Of a stretch of 64,000 nucleotides of DNA, positions 1 through 8,085 are shown piece after piece. The notes under the pieces were generated by a model. That model ran no database searches. It was given only the letters and a program-made list of their open reading frames with translations, and had not been told where the DNA came from. How positions within the stretch are numbered: position 1 is the first letter of the stretch; the number at the start of each line of letters is the position of its first letter. The stretch comes from an uncultured bacterium (GTDB lineage: Bacteria; Krumholzibacteriota; Krumholzibacteriia; LZORAL124-64-63), in the NCBI GenBank assembly GCA_903912525.1, contig CAIWHK010000032.1, positions 124,001 through 188,000 of the forward strand, written 5' to 3'. Both the position numbers and the translations under genes were made by a program.

Positions 1-1581
1 CATCTTGCGGCCCTGGCCGTCGCGGACGATGCCGGTGAACAGCACCTCGCCGAACGGCTTTTCGCCCAGGAACTCGTAGCTGGCCATCACCATGCGGGCG
101 ACCCAGAAGAAGATGATGTCCGCCGCCGTGACCAGCACCGAGGTCGGGTGGAACCGTTCGAGGTCCTCCGTCTTGTCCGGCCAGCCGAGCGGCGAGAAGG
201 TCCACAGCCAGCTGCTGAACCAGGTGTCCAGCACGTCGGGATCGCGCAGCAGGTTCGTGCCGCCGCACTTGTCGCAGACCGTCGGCTCGGACGCCGCCGC
301 GATCTCGGCCCCGCAACCCTGGCAATACCAAACCGGGATCTGGTGCCCCCACCACAACTGCCGGCTGATGCACCAGTCGCGGATGTTCACCATCCAGTTG
401 TTGTAGACGCCTACCCAGCGGTCCGGGTACAGGCGGATCTCGCCGTCGGCCACCGCCGCGAGCGCCGGCTTGGCCAACTGGTCCATGCGCAGGAACCACT
501 GCTTCGACAGGTACGGCTCGATGATGGTGCCGCAGCGGTCATGATGACCAACCTGGTGTACGTGCTTCTCGACCTTGTCGAGCAGCCCTTCCGCTTCGAG
601 CGCAGCGACGACTTCCTTGCGGGCTTTCTTGCGGTCGAGCCCGGAAAAACGCCCCGCCTGCTCGTTCATGACTCCCGCCGGCGTCATGCAGATGACCTGC
701 GGCAGGCCATGTCGCCGCCCGACCTGGAAGTCGTTCGGGTCGTGCGCCGGCGTGATCTTGACGAATCCTGTGCCCTTCTCCGGGTCGGCATGATGGTCCC
801 CGATCACGGGGATCTCGCGATCGGTCAGCGGCAACTTCACGAGCTTGCCGATGAACTGCTTGCGCTCCGGGTCGTTCGGGTGCACGGCGACCGCGACATC
901 GCCGAACATCGTTTCCGGCCGCGTCGTGGCCACGGTCACGTACCCCGAGCCGTCTGCGAGTGGATACCGAAGGTGCCACAGGCTGCCCTCGACCTCGCGG
1001 TGTTCCACCTCGTCATCGCTGATAGCGGTCAGGTCGTGCGGGCACCAGTTCACCAGGTAGACGTCGCGGTAGATGAGGTCCTTCGCGCGCAGGCGAAGGA
1101 ACGCCTCGGTCACCGCGCGGTTGCGCGCCTCGTCCATCGTGAACGCTTCGCGGCTCCAGTCGAGTGAACAGCCCAGCCGCCTGATCTGCGTCGTGATGCG
1201 GCCGTGCGTGTGTTCCTTCCACTCCCAGGCGCGGCGAAGGAACTCCTCGCGGCCGGCATCGCGCTTGTCGAGTCCCTGCTCCGCCATTTGCCGCGACACC
1301 ACCTGCTCGGTCGCGATGCTGGCGTGGTCGGTGCCGGGCACCCACAGCGTCGGCCGACCCTTCATGCGCGCCCAGCGGATGAGCGTGTCCTGGACCGAGT
1401 TGCCCAGGCAATGCCCCATGTGAAGGATGCCGGTCACATTCGGCGGCGGCAGCGTGATCACGAACGGGTCGCCAACGGCGTCTGCAGCCGGGCTGAACAG
1501 GCCGGCTTCCTCCCACTGCCGGTACCACTTTTCCTCAAGGCCACCGGGGGTGTATTGGGCCATCTCACGAAGGTCAGCCAA
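1..1581 (-). CDS. valS: Valyl-tRNA synthetase, N-terminal 527 codons (runs off the window)
   Basis: Charges tRNA-Val with valine in the cytoplasm (class I aminoacyl-tRNA synthetase). Reading the minus strand gives an N-terminus with the HIGH-type motif HMGH in PPPNVTGILHMGH, then GTDHASIATEQ, the editing domain, and WCISRQLWWGHQIPVW. The last visible residues are GRKM, so the window edge cuts exactly into the KMSKS ATP-binding loop. The family is about 880-950 residues, so roughly 40 percent is missing. I place the start at TTG 1581 because AGGAG lies 7 nt upstream; the in-frame ATG at 1563 has no Shine-Dalgarno site. Identity is certain; the start is inferred. Confidence 0.96.
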   Translation of the reverse strand, partial: MADLREMAQYTPGGLEEKWYRQWEEAGLFSPAADAVGDPFVITLPPPNVTGILHMGHCLGNSVQDTLIRWARMKGRPTLWVPGTDHASIATEQVVSRQMAEQGLDKRDAGREEFLRRAWEWKEHTHGRITTQIRRLGCSLDWSREAFTMDEARNRAVTEAFLRLRAKDLIYRDVYLVNWCPHDLTAISDDEVEHREVEGSLWHLRYPLADGSGYVTVATTRPETMFGDVAVAVHPNDPERKQFIGKLVKLPLTDREIPVIGDHHADPEKGTGFVKITPAHDPNDFQVGRRHGLPQVICMTPAGVMNEQAGRFSGLDRKKARKEVVAALEAEGLLDKVEKHVHQVGHHDRCGTIIEPYLSKQWFLRMDQLAKPALAAVADGEIRLYPDRWVGVYNNWMVNIRDWCISRQLWWGHQIPVWYCQGCGAEIAAASEPTVCDKCGGTNLLRDPDVLDTWFSSWLWTFSPLGWPDKTEDLERFHPTSVLVTAADIIFFWVARMVMASYEFLGEKPFGEVLFTGIVRDGQGRKM

Positions 1582-1645
1582 GGATCCACTCCTGTCGCCG
1601 CGGTCGCCCGCGCGGGCGGAAATGTCAACGGTCAAGCGAGTTGGC

Positions 1646-1674
1646 AAATTAGCATTCGCGTCAGACGTGGGCAA
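1646..1674 (-). promoter_or_regulatory. Weak sigma-70-like promoter candidate for valS
   Basis: On the minus strand TTGCCC (-35) is followed after 17 nt by TAATTT (-10). The -35 matches the consensus at four positions and the -10 at three, so this is only a candidate. It would give a leader of about 60 nt before the TTG start. Confidence 0.28.
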
Positions 1675-1689
1675 CGGGATTACCATCAG

Positions 1690-1719
1690 GGACGCCCGAC
1701 ACCGACAGATCGGGCGTCC
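1690..1719. repeat. Perfect 10-bp inverted repeat
   Basis: GGACGCCCGA (1690-1699) and TCGGGCGTCC (1710-1719) pair perfectly around a 10-nt loop. The plus-strand side is followed by a short T-rich stretch (TCTTTTGAGG). It lies between two divergent promoter candidates, so it may be an operator or a structure separating the units. No function is assigned. Confidence 0.55.
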
Positions 1720-1731
1720 AGATGGGGTCTT

Positions 1732-1761
1732 TTGAGGTCGCATGTGATGTTTTGCTAAATT
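1732..1761 (+). promoter_or_regulatory. Sigma-70-like promoter candidate for the secreted-protein gene
   Basis: TTGAGG (1732-1737), an 18-nt spacer and TAAATT (1756-1761); the bases before the -10 are TTTGC, giving an extended -10-like context. The predicted leader is about 150 nt, AT-rich, and contains the ACGTCC/GGACGT hairpin before the start codon. Confidence 0.38.
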
Positions 1762-1916
1762 AACGGACGAAGGATCAAGTAAATTTACCCTTATTCCGAA
1801 AAATATGCTTCCGACTGCCTAGAAAATGGAGTAAGTTCACAAGTGGAGAGCGCAGGAAATCGCCCTTAACGTCCCGCTCTGAAAGGACGTGGGACTAACA
1901 TCAGTGGGGGATCCAC

Positions 1917-2507
1917 ATGCGAAAGTTTCTACTCGGATTGTTCATGCTTCTGGCTCTGGCTGGCAACGCGTCGGCCCAGCTCGACCCGGATAATGATGGC
2001 ATCGGCGTCTACTTTGACCCCTGCGCCTGCAACAACTGCATCACGATGCCGGCTGGGGCGCACCGGGCGTTCCTCGTCATCACCCATCCCACCAGCCCTG
2101 CGGGCGTGCATGGATGGGAAGCCAAGATGTGGGCGGAGGGTCCCGTCTTCATCACCAACGTCGACGTGCTGGGCAATAACATCAACGTCGGCACGGCGCC
2201 TGAGTACATGGTCGGCATCGTAGATCCTCTGATCAACCCGTTCACCTATCCTGCGGTGGTCGTGGCGATCATTGATTTCTACGTGACGAGCACGGCGTCC
2301 CCGACGTACTTCTACATCGACGGCATCCGCTTCCACTCGCTGGCGGAAAAGATGCCTGCTTACCTGGACGGATCGAACACCGATGTCATCAAGCTGCTGC
2401 GGCAGTCGACTGGTGGCCGGACCTTCCCGGTGGCCACGATCAACGGCGAATGCGCGGTCCCGGCCGAGACCGAGACCTGGGGCGGGGTCAAGTCCCTGTT
2501 CCGCTAG
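1917..2507 (+). CDS. Secreted hypothetical protein with CACNNC cluster and WGxVKSLFR tail
   Basis: A 196-residue protein of unknown function. Residues 1-20 form a signal peptide (basic MRK, hydrophobic core, cleavage near ASA-Q), so it is exported. The mature N-terminus reads DPDNDGIGVYFDPCACNNC: an Asp-rich segment followed by three closely spaced cysteines. The rest has alternating hydrophobic residues typical of beta structure and a Pro-linked C-terminus ending WGGVKSLFR. From memory, short exported proteins with a GVYFDP-type start and a W-G-x-V-K-x-L-[FY]-R end recur in FCB candidate phyla, but I cannot verify this here. Start: ATG preceded by GGGGGATCCAC. It is followed by a strong terminator and appears monocistronic. 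Confidence 0.8.
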   Translation: MRKFLLGLFMLLALAGNASAQLDPDNDGIGVYFDPCACNNCITMPAGAHRAFLVITHPTSPAGVHGWEAKMWAEGPVFITNVDVLGNNINVGTAPEYMVGIVDPLINPFTYPAVVVAIIDFYVTSTASPTYFYIDGIRFHSLAEKMPAYLDGSNTDVIKLLRQSTGGRTFPVATINGECAVPAETETWGGVKSLFR

Positions 2508-2534
2508 TTCACTGACGCGTGCCGTCTGACGATT

Positions 2535-2569
2535 GCGGGGCCCGGCGATAAGCGGGCCCCGCTTCTTTT
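2535..2569 (+). terminator. Rho-independent terminator after the secreted-protein gene
   Basis: GCGGGGCCCG (2535-2544) pairs with CGGGCCCCGC (2553-2562) around an 8-nt loop and is followed by TTCTTTT. It sits 28 nt after the stop codon. Confidence 0.85.
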
Positions 2570-2608
2570 GCCGCCACGCCCCACGGCCGCCGGGCCATGA
2601 TCCGGCGC

Positions 2609-2636
2609 TTGGCAGGAACAGCGCACATGCTACAAT
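2609..2636 (+). promoter_or_regulatory. Sigma-70 promoter for the PP2C phosphatase gene
   Basis: TTGGCA (2609-2614), a 16-nt spacer and TACAAT (2631-2636); each hexamer matches five of six consensus positions. The predicted transcript starts near 2643, about 57 nt before the TTG start. The same stretch also has GG-N10-GC spacing, but the sigma-70 reading fits better. Confidence 0.6.
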
Positions 2637-2699
2637 GATCGCCAGCCACGGTCGTGACCGTGAGGCATTGAACGGGCCCCCACGCGCGGAGCGCACGAC

Positions 2700-5219
2700 T
2701 TGCGGCACCCGGCGGGCTATCGGCAGACCAGGTTCGAACGGCTTTCACGCGGCGCCGCCCTCCTGCTCGCCGCCCCTCTCCTGCTCGCTCTCTCGCTACC
2801 CACCGCGTTCCACATCGTCAAGCGCGCCGAATACGGTTTTGCCGTGCTCGACATGCACGTCCTGCGCGTCGACCCCGATGGCCCGGCCGAGCGGGCCGGC
2901 ATCCGCGCGAAGGACCGTCTGGTTGCCGTGAACGACCGGCCTGTGGCGCGGATGTTCGACTACTATGCGGCGACGGCCGGACATTATCGGCACGAAATGC
3001 TGACGCTCCGACTGGCGCGGGGAACGGCCGAATTCGAGGCGCATGTCGTCCCCGACACGCCCGACCAGTCCGCAATGGTCACGCAGTACACGCAGTGGAT
3101 CAGCGGCCTCGCCTTTCTCCTGATCGGCTGGTGGGTACTGGCGCGCAGGGCCGATCCGGTGGCGCGCAATTTCTTCGCCATGTGCGGCATCTTCGCCTTC
3201 TTCCTCATCGACATCCCGGAAATCGACAACAGCGTCTACGTCGTCCTGAAGTACCACGCGCGCGCGCTGCTGCAACTGCTCCTGCCGGCCTATGTGCTGC
3301 TGTTCTTCCTGCAGTTCCCCACCCCCTGGCGCGCCGGCGCCCCGCAACACGCGCGCCTGCGGTGGGTGCTGCTGCCGGCCTGGTTCCTGTTCCTGCTGGC
3401 GACGATGAACGAAGCCCTTCGCGGCGCCCGACCGACCGGCCTGCCGGACCAGGCGATCGCGGCCGTGTCCCTCGCCTACATGCTCGCGTGCTTCATCATC
3501 GGCCTCGGGCGTTTCGCGCGCGGCACGCTGCGGCGTGATCGCCCCATCCTGCGCACGAAGATGCTCGTCATCCTCGTCGGATTGACCGCCGGCCTCGTCC
3601 CGTTCCTGGTGACGATGGCGCTCGGGACGATCGCCCCCGGCGCCAGCGTCCCCCACCTGCGCTACCTCGGGTTGTCGCTGCTCCTGGTCCCGGCCAGCTT
3701 CGCGCTGGCGATCATGCGCTACGGTGCCCTCGATACGGCGTTCGTCGTGCGCATCGGCCTGATCTACGGCACGCTCACGTCACTGATTGTCGTGGGCTAC
3801 CTGTCGGTGACGGTGGCCGTCGGCACCTTCCTGTCGTCGCGCTTCGCCGTCGATTCCTCGCAGGTGCTCGTCTTCCTGGTTGCCGGCACGGCCCTGGTCA
3901 TCGCCCCGCTCCGCAACCGGATCCAGGCGCTGGTCGACCGGGCCTTCTACCCGTCGCGCCGCGCCAATCGCGACGCCATCGCCCGCCTGACCGACCGCCT
4001 CACCGGGTTGATCGAGGTCCAACCGGTCCTCGATCATCTCGCGGCGTCGCTCGGCGAGCTCTTTCGCCCCCGCACGTTCGCCATCGTCCTGGCCACCCCT
4101 GGTCCGCAGCGCGGCTTTGCCGTCCGCACCTTCTGGTCACCGTCGCCGGAAACGCCCCCCGGGCCCTGGCCGGCCCTTCCGGCCGAGAACCTCCTGGCGC
4201 CGCTGCTGAACCGGGTCCGCCGCCCCGTGTTCTGCGAAGAGCTTGAGGACCAGGGACCCGAGCAGTCCGCCGATCCCGCGTGGCCCCTGCTGCACCAGCT
4301 CCAGGCCGAACTCCTGGTGCCCCTGGTCTCGGGAAACCGACTGCTGGGCTTCCTGGCCTTCGGTCCCAAGTGCGGGGGACAACTCTACGGCCAGGAGGAC
4401 GTGAGCAACCTGCAGATGCTCGCACTCCAGGCCGGCCCCGTCGTCGAGAGCCGCCAGCTCTACGAGGACCGCCTGCGGGGCAAGCGCCTGGAGACCGAAC
4501 TGGCCGTCGCCCGGGGCATCCAGGCCAATCTTTTGCCTGTGGCGCCCCTGGTCCTGCCGACGTGCACCATCTGCGGGCGCAACGAACCCTGCCGCACGGT
4601 GGGCGGCGACTACTTCGACTATTTCGCTGTCGAGAACGGAGGCGTCGCGCTGGCGATCGGCGACGTGTCGGGAAAGGGCATCCCCGCCGCGCTGATGATG
4701 AGTTCGCTCCGCGTGGCCTTCCGCCTGGCCGCCGAGGCCGCCGCCTCCCCGCGGGACGTGGTCGCGCGCATGAACCCGGTCGTCGCCTCGCTCGTGGGCC
4801 CGAGCAACTTCATCTGCTTCTTCTACGCGGTCTGGAGCCCGACCGAAAGCCTGCTGCGCTACTGCAATGCCGGCATGGACCCGCCGGTCGTCCTGCGCCC
4901 CGGCGCGTCCCACCGGCAGTACCTGCGCAAGGGTGGCCCGGTGCTCGGGGTCGAACCGGAGTTTGCCTATCGCGAGGGCGCCATCTCCCTGGCCCCCGGC
5001 GACCGCATCTTTCTCTATACCGACGGCCTGACCGAACAACGCGATCCCCAGGGGCGTTTCTTTGATGCCGAGCGCCTGATCGAGCTGGTCGAGCAGGATG
5101 CCACCCGCCCACCTGAGGCCATCCTCGAGCACGTCTTTGCCACTGTGAATGCTTTCGGCCACCAACACCGCTCGGACGATCAGACCGCCATGTTGATGCA
5201 AATCCACAAGTTGGACTGA
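2700..5219 (+). CDS. Membrane PP2C-type (SpoIIE) serine phosphatase with PDZ and GAF domains
   Basis: An 839-residue signalling phosphatase expected to dephosphorylate a Ser/Thr-phosphorylated partner, by analogy with RsbU/SpoIIE. Order: signal-anchor helix (about 19-36); a PDZ-like domain predicted outside the membrane (about 48-120, with GPAERAGIRAKDRLVAVND); about eight membrane helices (128-385); a coiled stalk; a GAF-like domain (about 440-590); and a SpoIIE phosphatase domain. The metal-binding Asp residues are seen in GGDYFDYF (about 636), IGDVSGKGIPAA (about 653), TDGLTE (about 773) and DDQT (about 826). The start is TTG with GGAG 8 nt upstream. No anti-sigma or anti-anti-sigma partner lies nearby, so the target is unknown. 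Confidence 0.85.
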   Translation: MRHPAGYRQTRFERLSRGAALLLAAPLLLALSLPTAFHIVKRAEYGFAVLDMHVLRVDPDGPAERAGIRAKDRLVAVNDRPVARMFDYYAATAGHYRHEMLTLRLARGTAEFEAHVVPDTPDQSAMVTQYTQWISGLAFLLIGWWVLARRADPVARNFFAMCGIFAFFLIDIPEIDNSVYVVLKYHARALLQLLLPAYVLLFFLQFPTPWRAGAPQHARLRWVLLPAWFLFLLATMNEALRGARPTGLPDQAIAAVSLAYMLACFIIGLGRFARGTLRRDRPILRTKMLVILVGLTAGLVPFLVTMALGTIAPGASVPHLRYLGLSLLLVPASFALAIMRYGALDTAFVVRIGLIYGTLTSLIVVGYLSVTVAVGTFLSSRFAVDSSQVLVFLVAGTALVIAPLRNRIQALVDRAFYPSRRANRDAIARLTDRLTGLIEVQPVLDHLAASLGELFRPRTFAIVLATPGPQRGFAVRTFWSPSPETPPGPWPALPAENLLAPLLNRVRRPVFCEELEDQGPEQSADPAWPLLHQLQAELLVPLVSGNRLLGFLAFGPKCGGQLYGQEDVSNLQMLALQAGPVVESRQLYEDRLRGKRLETELAVARGIQANLLPVAPLVLPTCTICGRNEPCRTVGGDYFDYFAVENGGVALAIGDVSGKGIPAALMMSSLRVAFRLAAEAAASPRDVVARMNPVVASLVGPSNFICFFYAVWSPTESLLRYCNAGMDPPVVLRPGASHRQYLRKGGPVLGVEPEFAYREGAISLAPGDRIFLYTDGLTEQRDPQGRFFDAERLIELVEQDATRPPEAILEHVFATVNAFGHQHRSDDQTAMLMQIHKLD

Positions 5220-5378
5220 TTTCCTCCATCAGGCCCTGAATTTGCTGAAGGTTTCCCGGACAGGGTGGCGCCGCCTGCCGCCCGCCGGCCAATGGAAAAC
5301 CTCAAGGAACGCAACGGCCGACCGATCCCTAAGCAAGGAACTCCTGAATCCTCGAACTGGAGAAAGGGGGGGATCGAG

Positions 5379-5444
5379 ATGGAAAGTGGGATGATCCTGT
5401 TGACGTTGTCGTTGCTCGATCTCTTTTGGTGGTTGAGAAAATGA
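5379..5444 (+). CDS. Candidate 21-residue hydrophobic small protein
   Basis: ATG at 5379 begins a 21-codon frame, MESGMILLTLSLL then DLFWWLRK and TGA. It is preceded by a strong purine-rich site (GGAGAAAGGGGGG, ending 6-7 nt before the ATG) and followed 14 nt later by a strong terminator. The peptide would be one short hydrophobic helix with a WW aromatic belt and a basic end, as in single-pass membrane micropeptides. I see no clear promoter between it and the phosphatase gene, so it may share that transcript. Too short to judge by coding statistics. Confidence 0.4.
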   Translation: MESGMILLTLSLLDLFWWLRK

Positions 5445-5458
5445 CCAGCGCTCGCTAG

Positions 5459-5501
5459 CCCCTGGCTGCTGGCACCATGCCACAGCCAGGGGTATTTTTT
5501 T
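5459..5501 (+). terminator. Rho-independent terminator
   Basis: CCCCTGGCTG (5459-5468) pairs with CAGCCAGGGG (5483-5492) and is followed by TATTTTTTT. It ends the plus-strand unit of phosphatase plus small ORF before the convergent TlpA-like gene. Confidence 0.88.
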
Positions 5502-5539
5502 GCCCGGTCGCGAACACGATCGCACCCGGACTTCCGCAT

Positions 5540-6076
5540 TCACGGCCGCAGCAGACCCTCGACAGCATGCTGATAGGTCGCCAGCGACTGCGCACCGATC
5601 CAACGCCGACGAATGACGCCATCCGGACCCACCAGGAATGTCGTGGGCAACTGGTCGATGTTCCCGAAGGCGGGCGTCAGGTCGGGCTGGGCACCCTGCA
5701 TCGCGACCGGAATCGTCAACGCCTGCCGCGCCACCACCGACCGCACCTTCCCCTCCCCCTCCTGCCCGATCGCCACGGCGATGACCAGGAGGCTGTCCGG
5801 ATGGGCCCGACTGAGTTCCTGGAGATGGGGTAACGCCCGCAGGCAGGGACCGCACCAGGTATCCCAGAAATCGACGATGACGACCTTGCCGCGCTGCGCA
5901 CCCAGATCCACGGACTTGCCCTCCAGGGTCGTGAGCGTCAGGGCCGGCACAACCGTGCCCTCGCGGCCTCCGCTCACCTTCGCCGCCGATGCGGCACGGC
6001 AGCCCGCCAGTGCCAGGGCGGCCACGACCATTGCGGCCACGGCCGGTCGCCACTGGGACCTCGAGATCTGAGCCAT
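5540..6076 (-). CDS. TlpA/ResA-like thioredoxin lipoprotein
   Basis: A 178-residue envelope thiol-disulfide protein. A lipoprotein signal ends at Cys26 (ALALAGC), followed by a flexible Ala/Ser/Gly stretch and a thioredoxin fold with the redox motif WCGPC (Cys75, Cys78) in VDFWDTWCGPC. The cis-proline region is LPTTFLVGPDG. TlpA/ResA proteins reduce protein thiols outside the cytoplasm and usually take electrons from DsbD or CcdA; a DsbD gene is divergently transcribed next door, which supports a shared redox route. Start: ATG 6076 with AAAGG upstream, which gives a clean lipoprotein signal; a longer upstream frame exists but lacks one. Confidence 0.88.
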   Translation of the reverse strand: MAQISRSQWRPAVAAMVVAALALAGCRAASAAKVSGGREGTVVPALTLTTLEGKSVDLGAQRGKVVIVDFWDTWCGPCLRALPHLQELSRAHPDSLLVIAVAIGQEGEGKVRSVVARQALTIPVAMQGAQPDLTPAFGNIDQLPTTFLVGPDGVIRRRWIGAQSLATYQHAVEGLLRP

Positions 6077-6148
6077 GCGCGTCTGCCTTTCTTCATGAGC
6101 CGGGCGGCAGGCGCCGCCCAGACCCACGGTTAGTCCCGGAACCAATCC

Positions 6149-6176
6149 TTGTCCATCGGGCTATATCGCTTATTCT
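6149..6176 (+). promoter_or_regulatory. Sigma-70-like promoter candidate for dsbD
   Basis: TTGTCC (6149-6154), a 16-nt spacer and TATTCT (6171-6176). Four of six positions match in each hexamer. Predicted leader about 58 nt. Confidence 0.38.
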
Positions 6177-6240
6177 AGGCGCGCCCCGGCCCCAAGCGCC
6201 ACCAGTGAGTTCCGAACAGCGTTCCAGGAAGAGGCTCCTG

Positions 6241-8076
6241 ATGCATGCCAACCGTCGGCTATGGCCGTTGTTCCCCCGGCGCCGTCGCACCCTCCGGGCT
6301 GCGGGCCTCATGGCCTGCCTCCTGGCCGTTGCCGCGCCCCAGGCCCACGCGCTTGACATCGCCGTGACGGTGCGCGGAAATGCCGTCGAAATCGGCCGCG
6401 ACCTCGTCCTGGACATCGTGGTCACCCCTGCGGCAAGCGAGTTCCTCGACTCCGGCAGCCTCAAGCTCGAGGTGAACACTCCGGACGACAGCGCCCTGCT
6501 CGGCACACCCTACCCCCCGAAAGTGACCGCCGGCGACGGAGGCGCGCTCGTCATCGAGTGGGCCGCTCCCGTCACCGGCAAGGGACGCCCGGGCGGGCAC
6601 GGCCTGTCGGTGCGCGCCGCCGCCAGCACGGTCGACGGCCAACCGCTGTCCGCTGCCTGGGACGGCAAGATCACGGCGGCCTATGGCAAGGGCTGGTCCG
6701 CCGACCGCATCCAGAACTTCCTGGACCGCCGCGGACTGCCGTTCTTCCTGGTCCTCGTCTTCGGCTTCGGCCTGCTGATGAGCCTGTCGCCGTGCATCTA
6801 CCCGATGATCCCGATCACCCTGGCGGTCATCGGCGCGCGCAGCCAGGAGAAGGGCGCACTCCACGGCCTCGGCCTGTCGGCCACCTACGTGCTGGGCATG
6901 GCCCTTGTCTACGCGATCCTCGGCGCCCTGAGCGCCTCGGTGTTCAGCGGCATCACGGCCTTCATGCAGAGTCCGGTGGTGGTCGGCCCGATCGCCGTGC
7001 TCCTGCTGGTGCTCGCTTTCAGCATGTTCGGCGCCTTCGAACTGCAGGCCCCTTCCTTCCTGCGTGACCGGCTGTCCGGCCCCGGCGGCGCCAAGGGCGG
7101 TCTTCTCGGCGTGTTCGCCATGGGCCTGGTCGCCGGGCTCGTCGCCTCGCCCTGCGTCGGCCCTTTCCTCGCCGCGCTCCTTGTCTGGGTGGCCACGACC
7201 GGCAACTGGGTGCTCGGCTTCTTCGCCCTGCTCACCTTCGGCCTCGGCATGGGCATGCTGCTGATCGGCGTCGGCACCTTCCCCGCGCTGCTGGGCACGC
7301 TCCCGCGCAGCGGCGGCTGGATGGACACGGTCAAGCGGGGCATGGGCCTGCTGCTGGTGGTCATGGCGTTCTGGTTTGTGCGGCCCGGCGTGGTCCTTCC
7401 CGCCGCCGTGTACTACCCGCTCGCCGGCGCGGCCGCGATCGTCACGGCCGTATTCATGGGCGCCTTCGATCGTCCACAGGAGTCCTGGGGTTGGTGGCCG
7501 CGCGCGCGCATGGCGCTGGGACTGGTCGTGTTCCTGGCCGGCGTGTGGTTCATGCTGGGCTCGTTCCTCGCCCACGGGTTCCTGATGCCATCGCCGTTCG
7601 GCGCGGCAACGACCTCCGTCGGCGAGGCGCCGCCCGCGACCGCTTCGACGGCCGTGTCGCGTCCGGACGCCGCACCCGCCGGCGCCCCGGCGGCGCATGC
7701 CAAGGTCGCCTGGGAAGTCGTCACCACCGGCCCCGATGCGCGCCCGCGCCTCGATGCGCTGCGCGCGGCCGCGAAGGCCGAGGGCAAGCCCGTCATCATC
7801 GACTTCTGGGCCTCGTGGTGCATCTACTGCAAGAAGCTGGACAAGCTCGTGTGGACCGACGCGGCCGTGGTTGCCGAGTCGGCGCGTTGGAAGACAATCA
7901 AGGTCGACGCCACCGCGACCGACGACGCCGACATGACCGCGATCAAGGAAGAGATGGGCGTGACCGGGCTGCCCCGCGTCGTGTTCATCGACAGCCAGGG
8001 AACGATCCTGCAGGACCGCTCGTCGGGCTTCGTGCCGGCGACCGACATGCTCGCCCTCATGCAGGGCGTGCGCTGA
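6241..8076 (+). CDS. dsbD: Thiol:disulfide interchange protein DsbD
   Basis: A 611-residue transmembrane electron carrier that moves reducing power from cytoplasmic thioredoxin to envelope thiol proteins. Layout: basic N-terminus and signal peptide (cleavage near HAL), an N-terminal immunoglobulin-like domain (about 36-150), a membrane core of about eight helices with the two conserved cysteines in SPCIYPM (about Cys185) and SPCVGPF (about Cys305), an Ala/Pro-rich linker, and a C-terminal thioredoxin domain with CIYC (527-530) in DFWASWCIYCKKLD. Start: ATG 6241 after AGGAAGAGG; an in-frame extension back to 5989 has no signal peptide. The cytoplasmic donor TrxB system is encoded at 50.5 kb. 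It ends 9 bp from a convergent gene. Confidence 0.93.
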   Translation: MHANRRLWPLFPRRRRTLRAAGLMACLLAVAAPQAHALDIAVTVRGNAVEIGRDLVLDIVVTPAASEFLDSGSLKLEVNTPDDSALLGTPYPPKVTAGDGGALVIEWAAPVTGKGRPGGHGLSVRAAASTVDGQPLSAAWDGKITAAYGKGWSADRIQNFLDRRGLPFFLVLVFGFGLLMSLSPCIYPMIPITLAVIGARSQEKGALHGLGLSATYVLGMALVYAILGALSASVFSGITAFMQSPVVVGPIAVLLLVLAFSMFGAFELQAPSFLRDRLSGPGGAKGGLLGVFAMGLVAGLVASPCVGPFLAALLVWVATTGNWVLGFFALLTFGLGMGMLLIGVGTFPALLGTLPRSGGWMDTVKRGMGLLLVVMAFWFVRPGVVLPAAVYYPLAGAAAIVTAVFMGAFDRPQESWGWWPRARMALGLVVFLAGVWFMLGSFLAHGFLMPSPFGAATTSVGEAPPATASTAVSRPDAAPAGAPAAHAKVAWEVVTTGPDARPRLDALRAAAKAEGKPVIIDFWASWCIYCKKLDKLVWTDAAVVAESARWKTIKVDATATDDADMTAIKEEMGVTGLPRVVFIDSQGTILQDRSSGFVPATDMLALMQGVR

Positions 8077-8085
8077 GGACAGCGA

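Larger units (their letters stand above)
1582..1916. other. Divergent intergenic region between valS and the secreted-protein gene
   Basis: No gene is visible in these 335 bases. The right half is clearly AT-richer than the rest of the window. It holds a perfect 10-bp inverted repeat (1690-1719), one sigma-70-like promoter candidate on each strand, and a small hairpin (ACGTCC at 1869-1874 with GGACGT at 1885-1890) just before the secreted-protein gene. I looked for a T-box leader in front of valS and did not find the conserved T-box sequence. Confidence 0.6.

Noticed and set aside
1582-1720. T-box riboswitch before valS
   Set aside because: The conserved T-box sequence is not found and the leader would be too short.
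2609-2625. A GG-N10-GC (TGGCAGG-AACA-GCGCA) sigma-54-like element before the phosphatase gene
   Set aside because: The same bases form a much better sigma-70 promoter (TTGGCA-N16-TACAAT), so sigma-54 is not needed.
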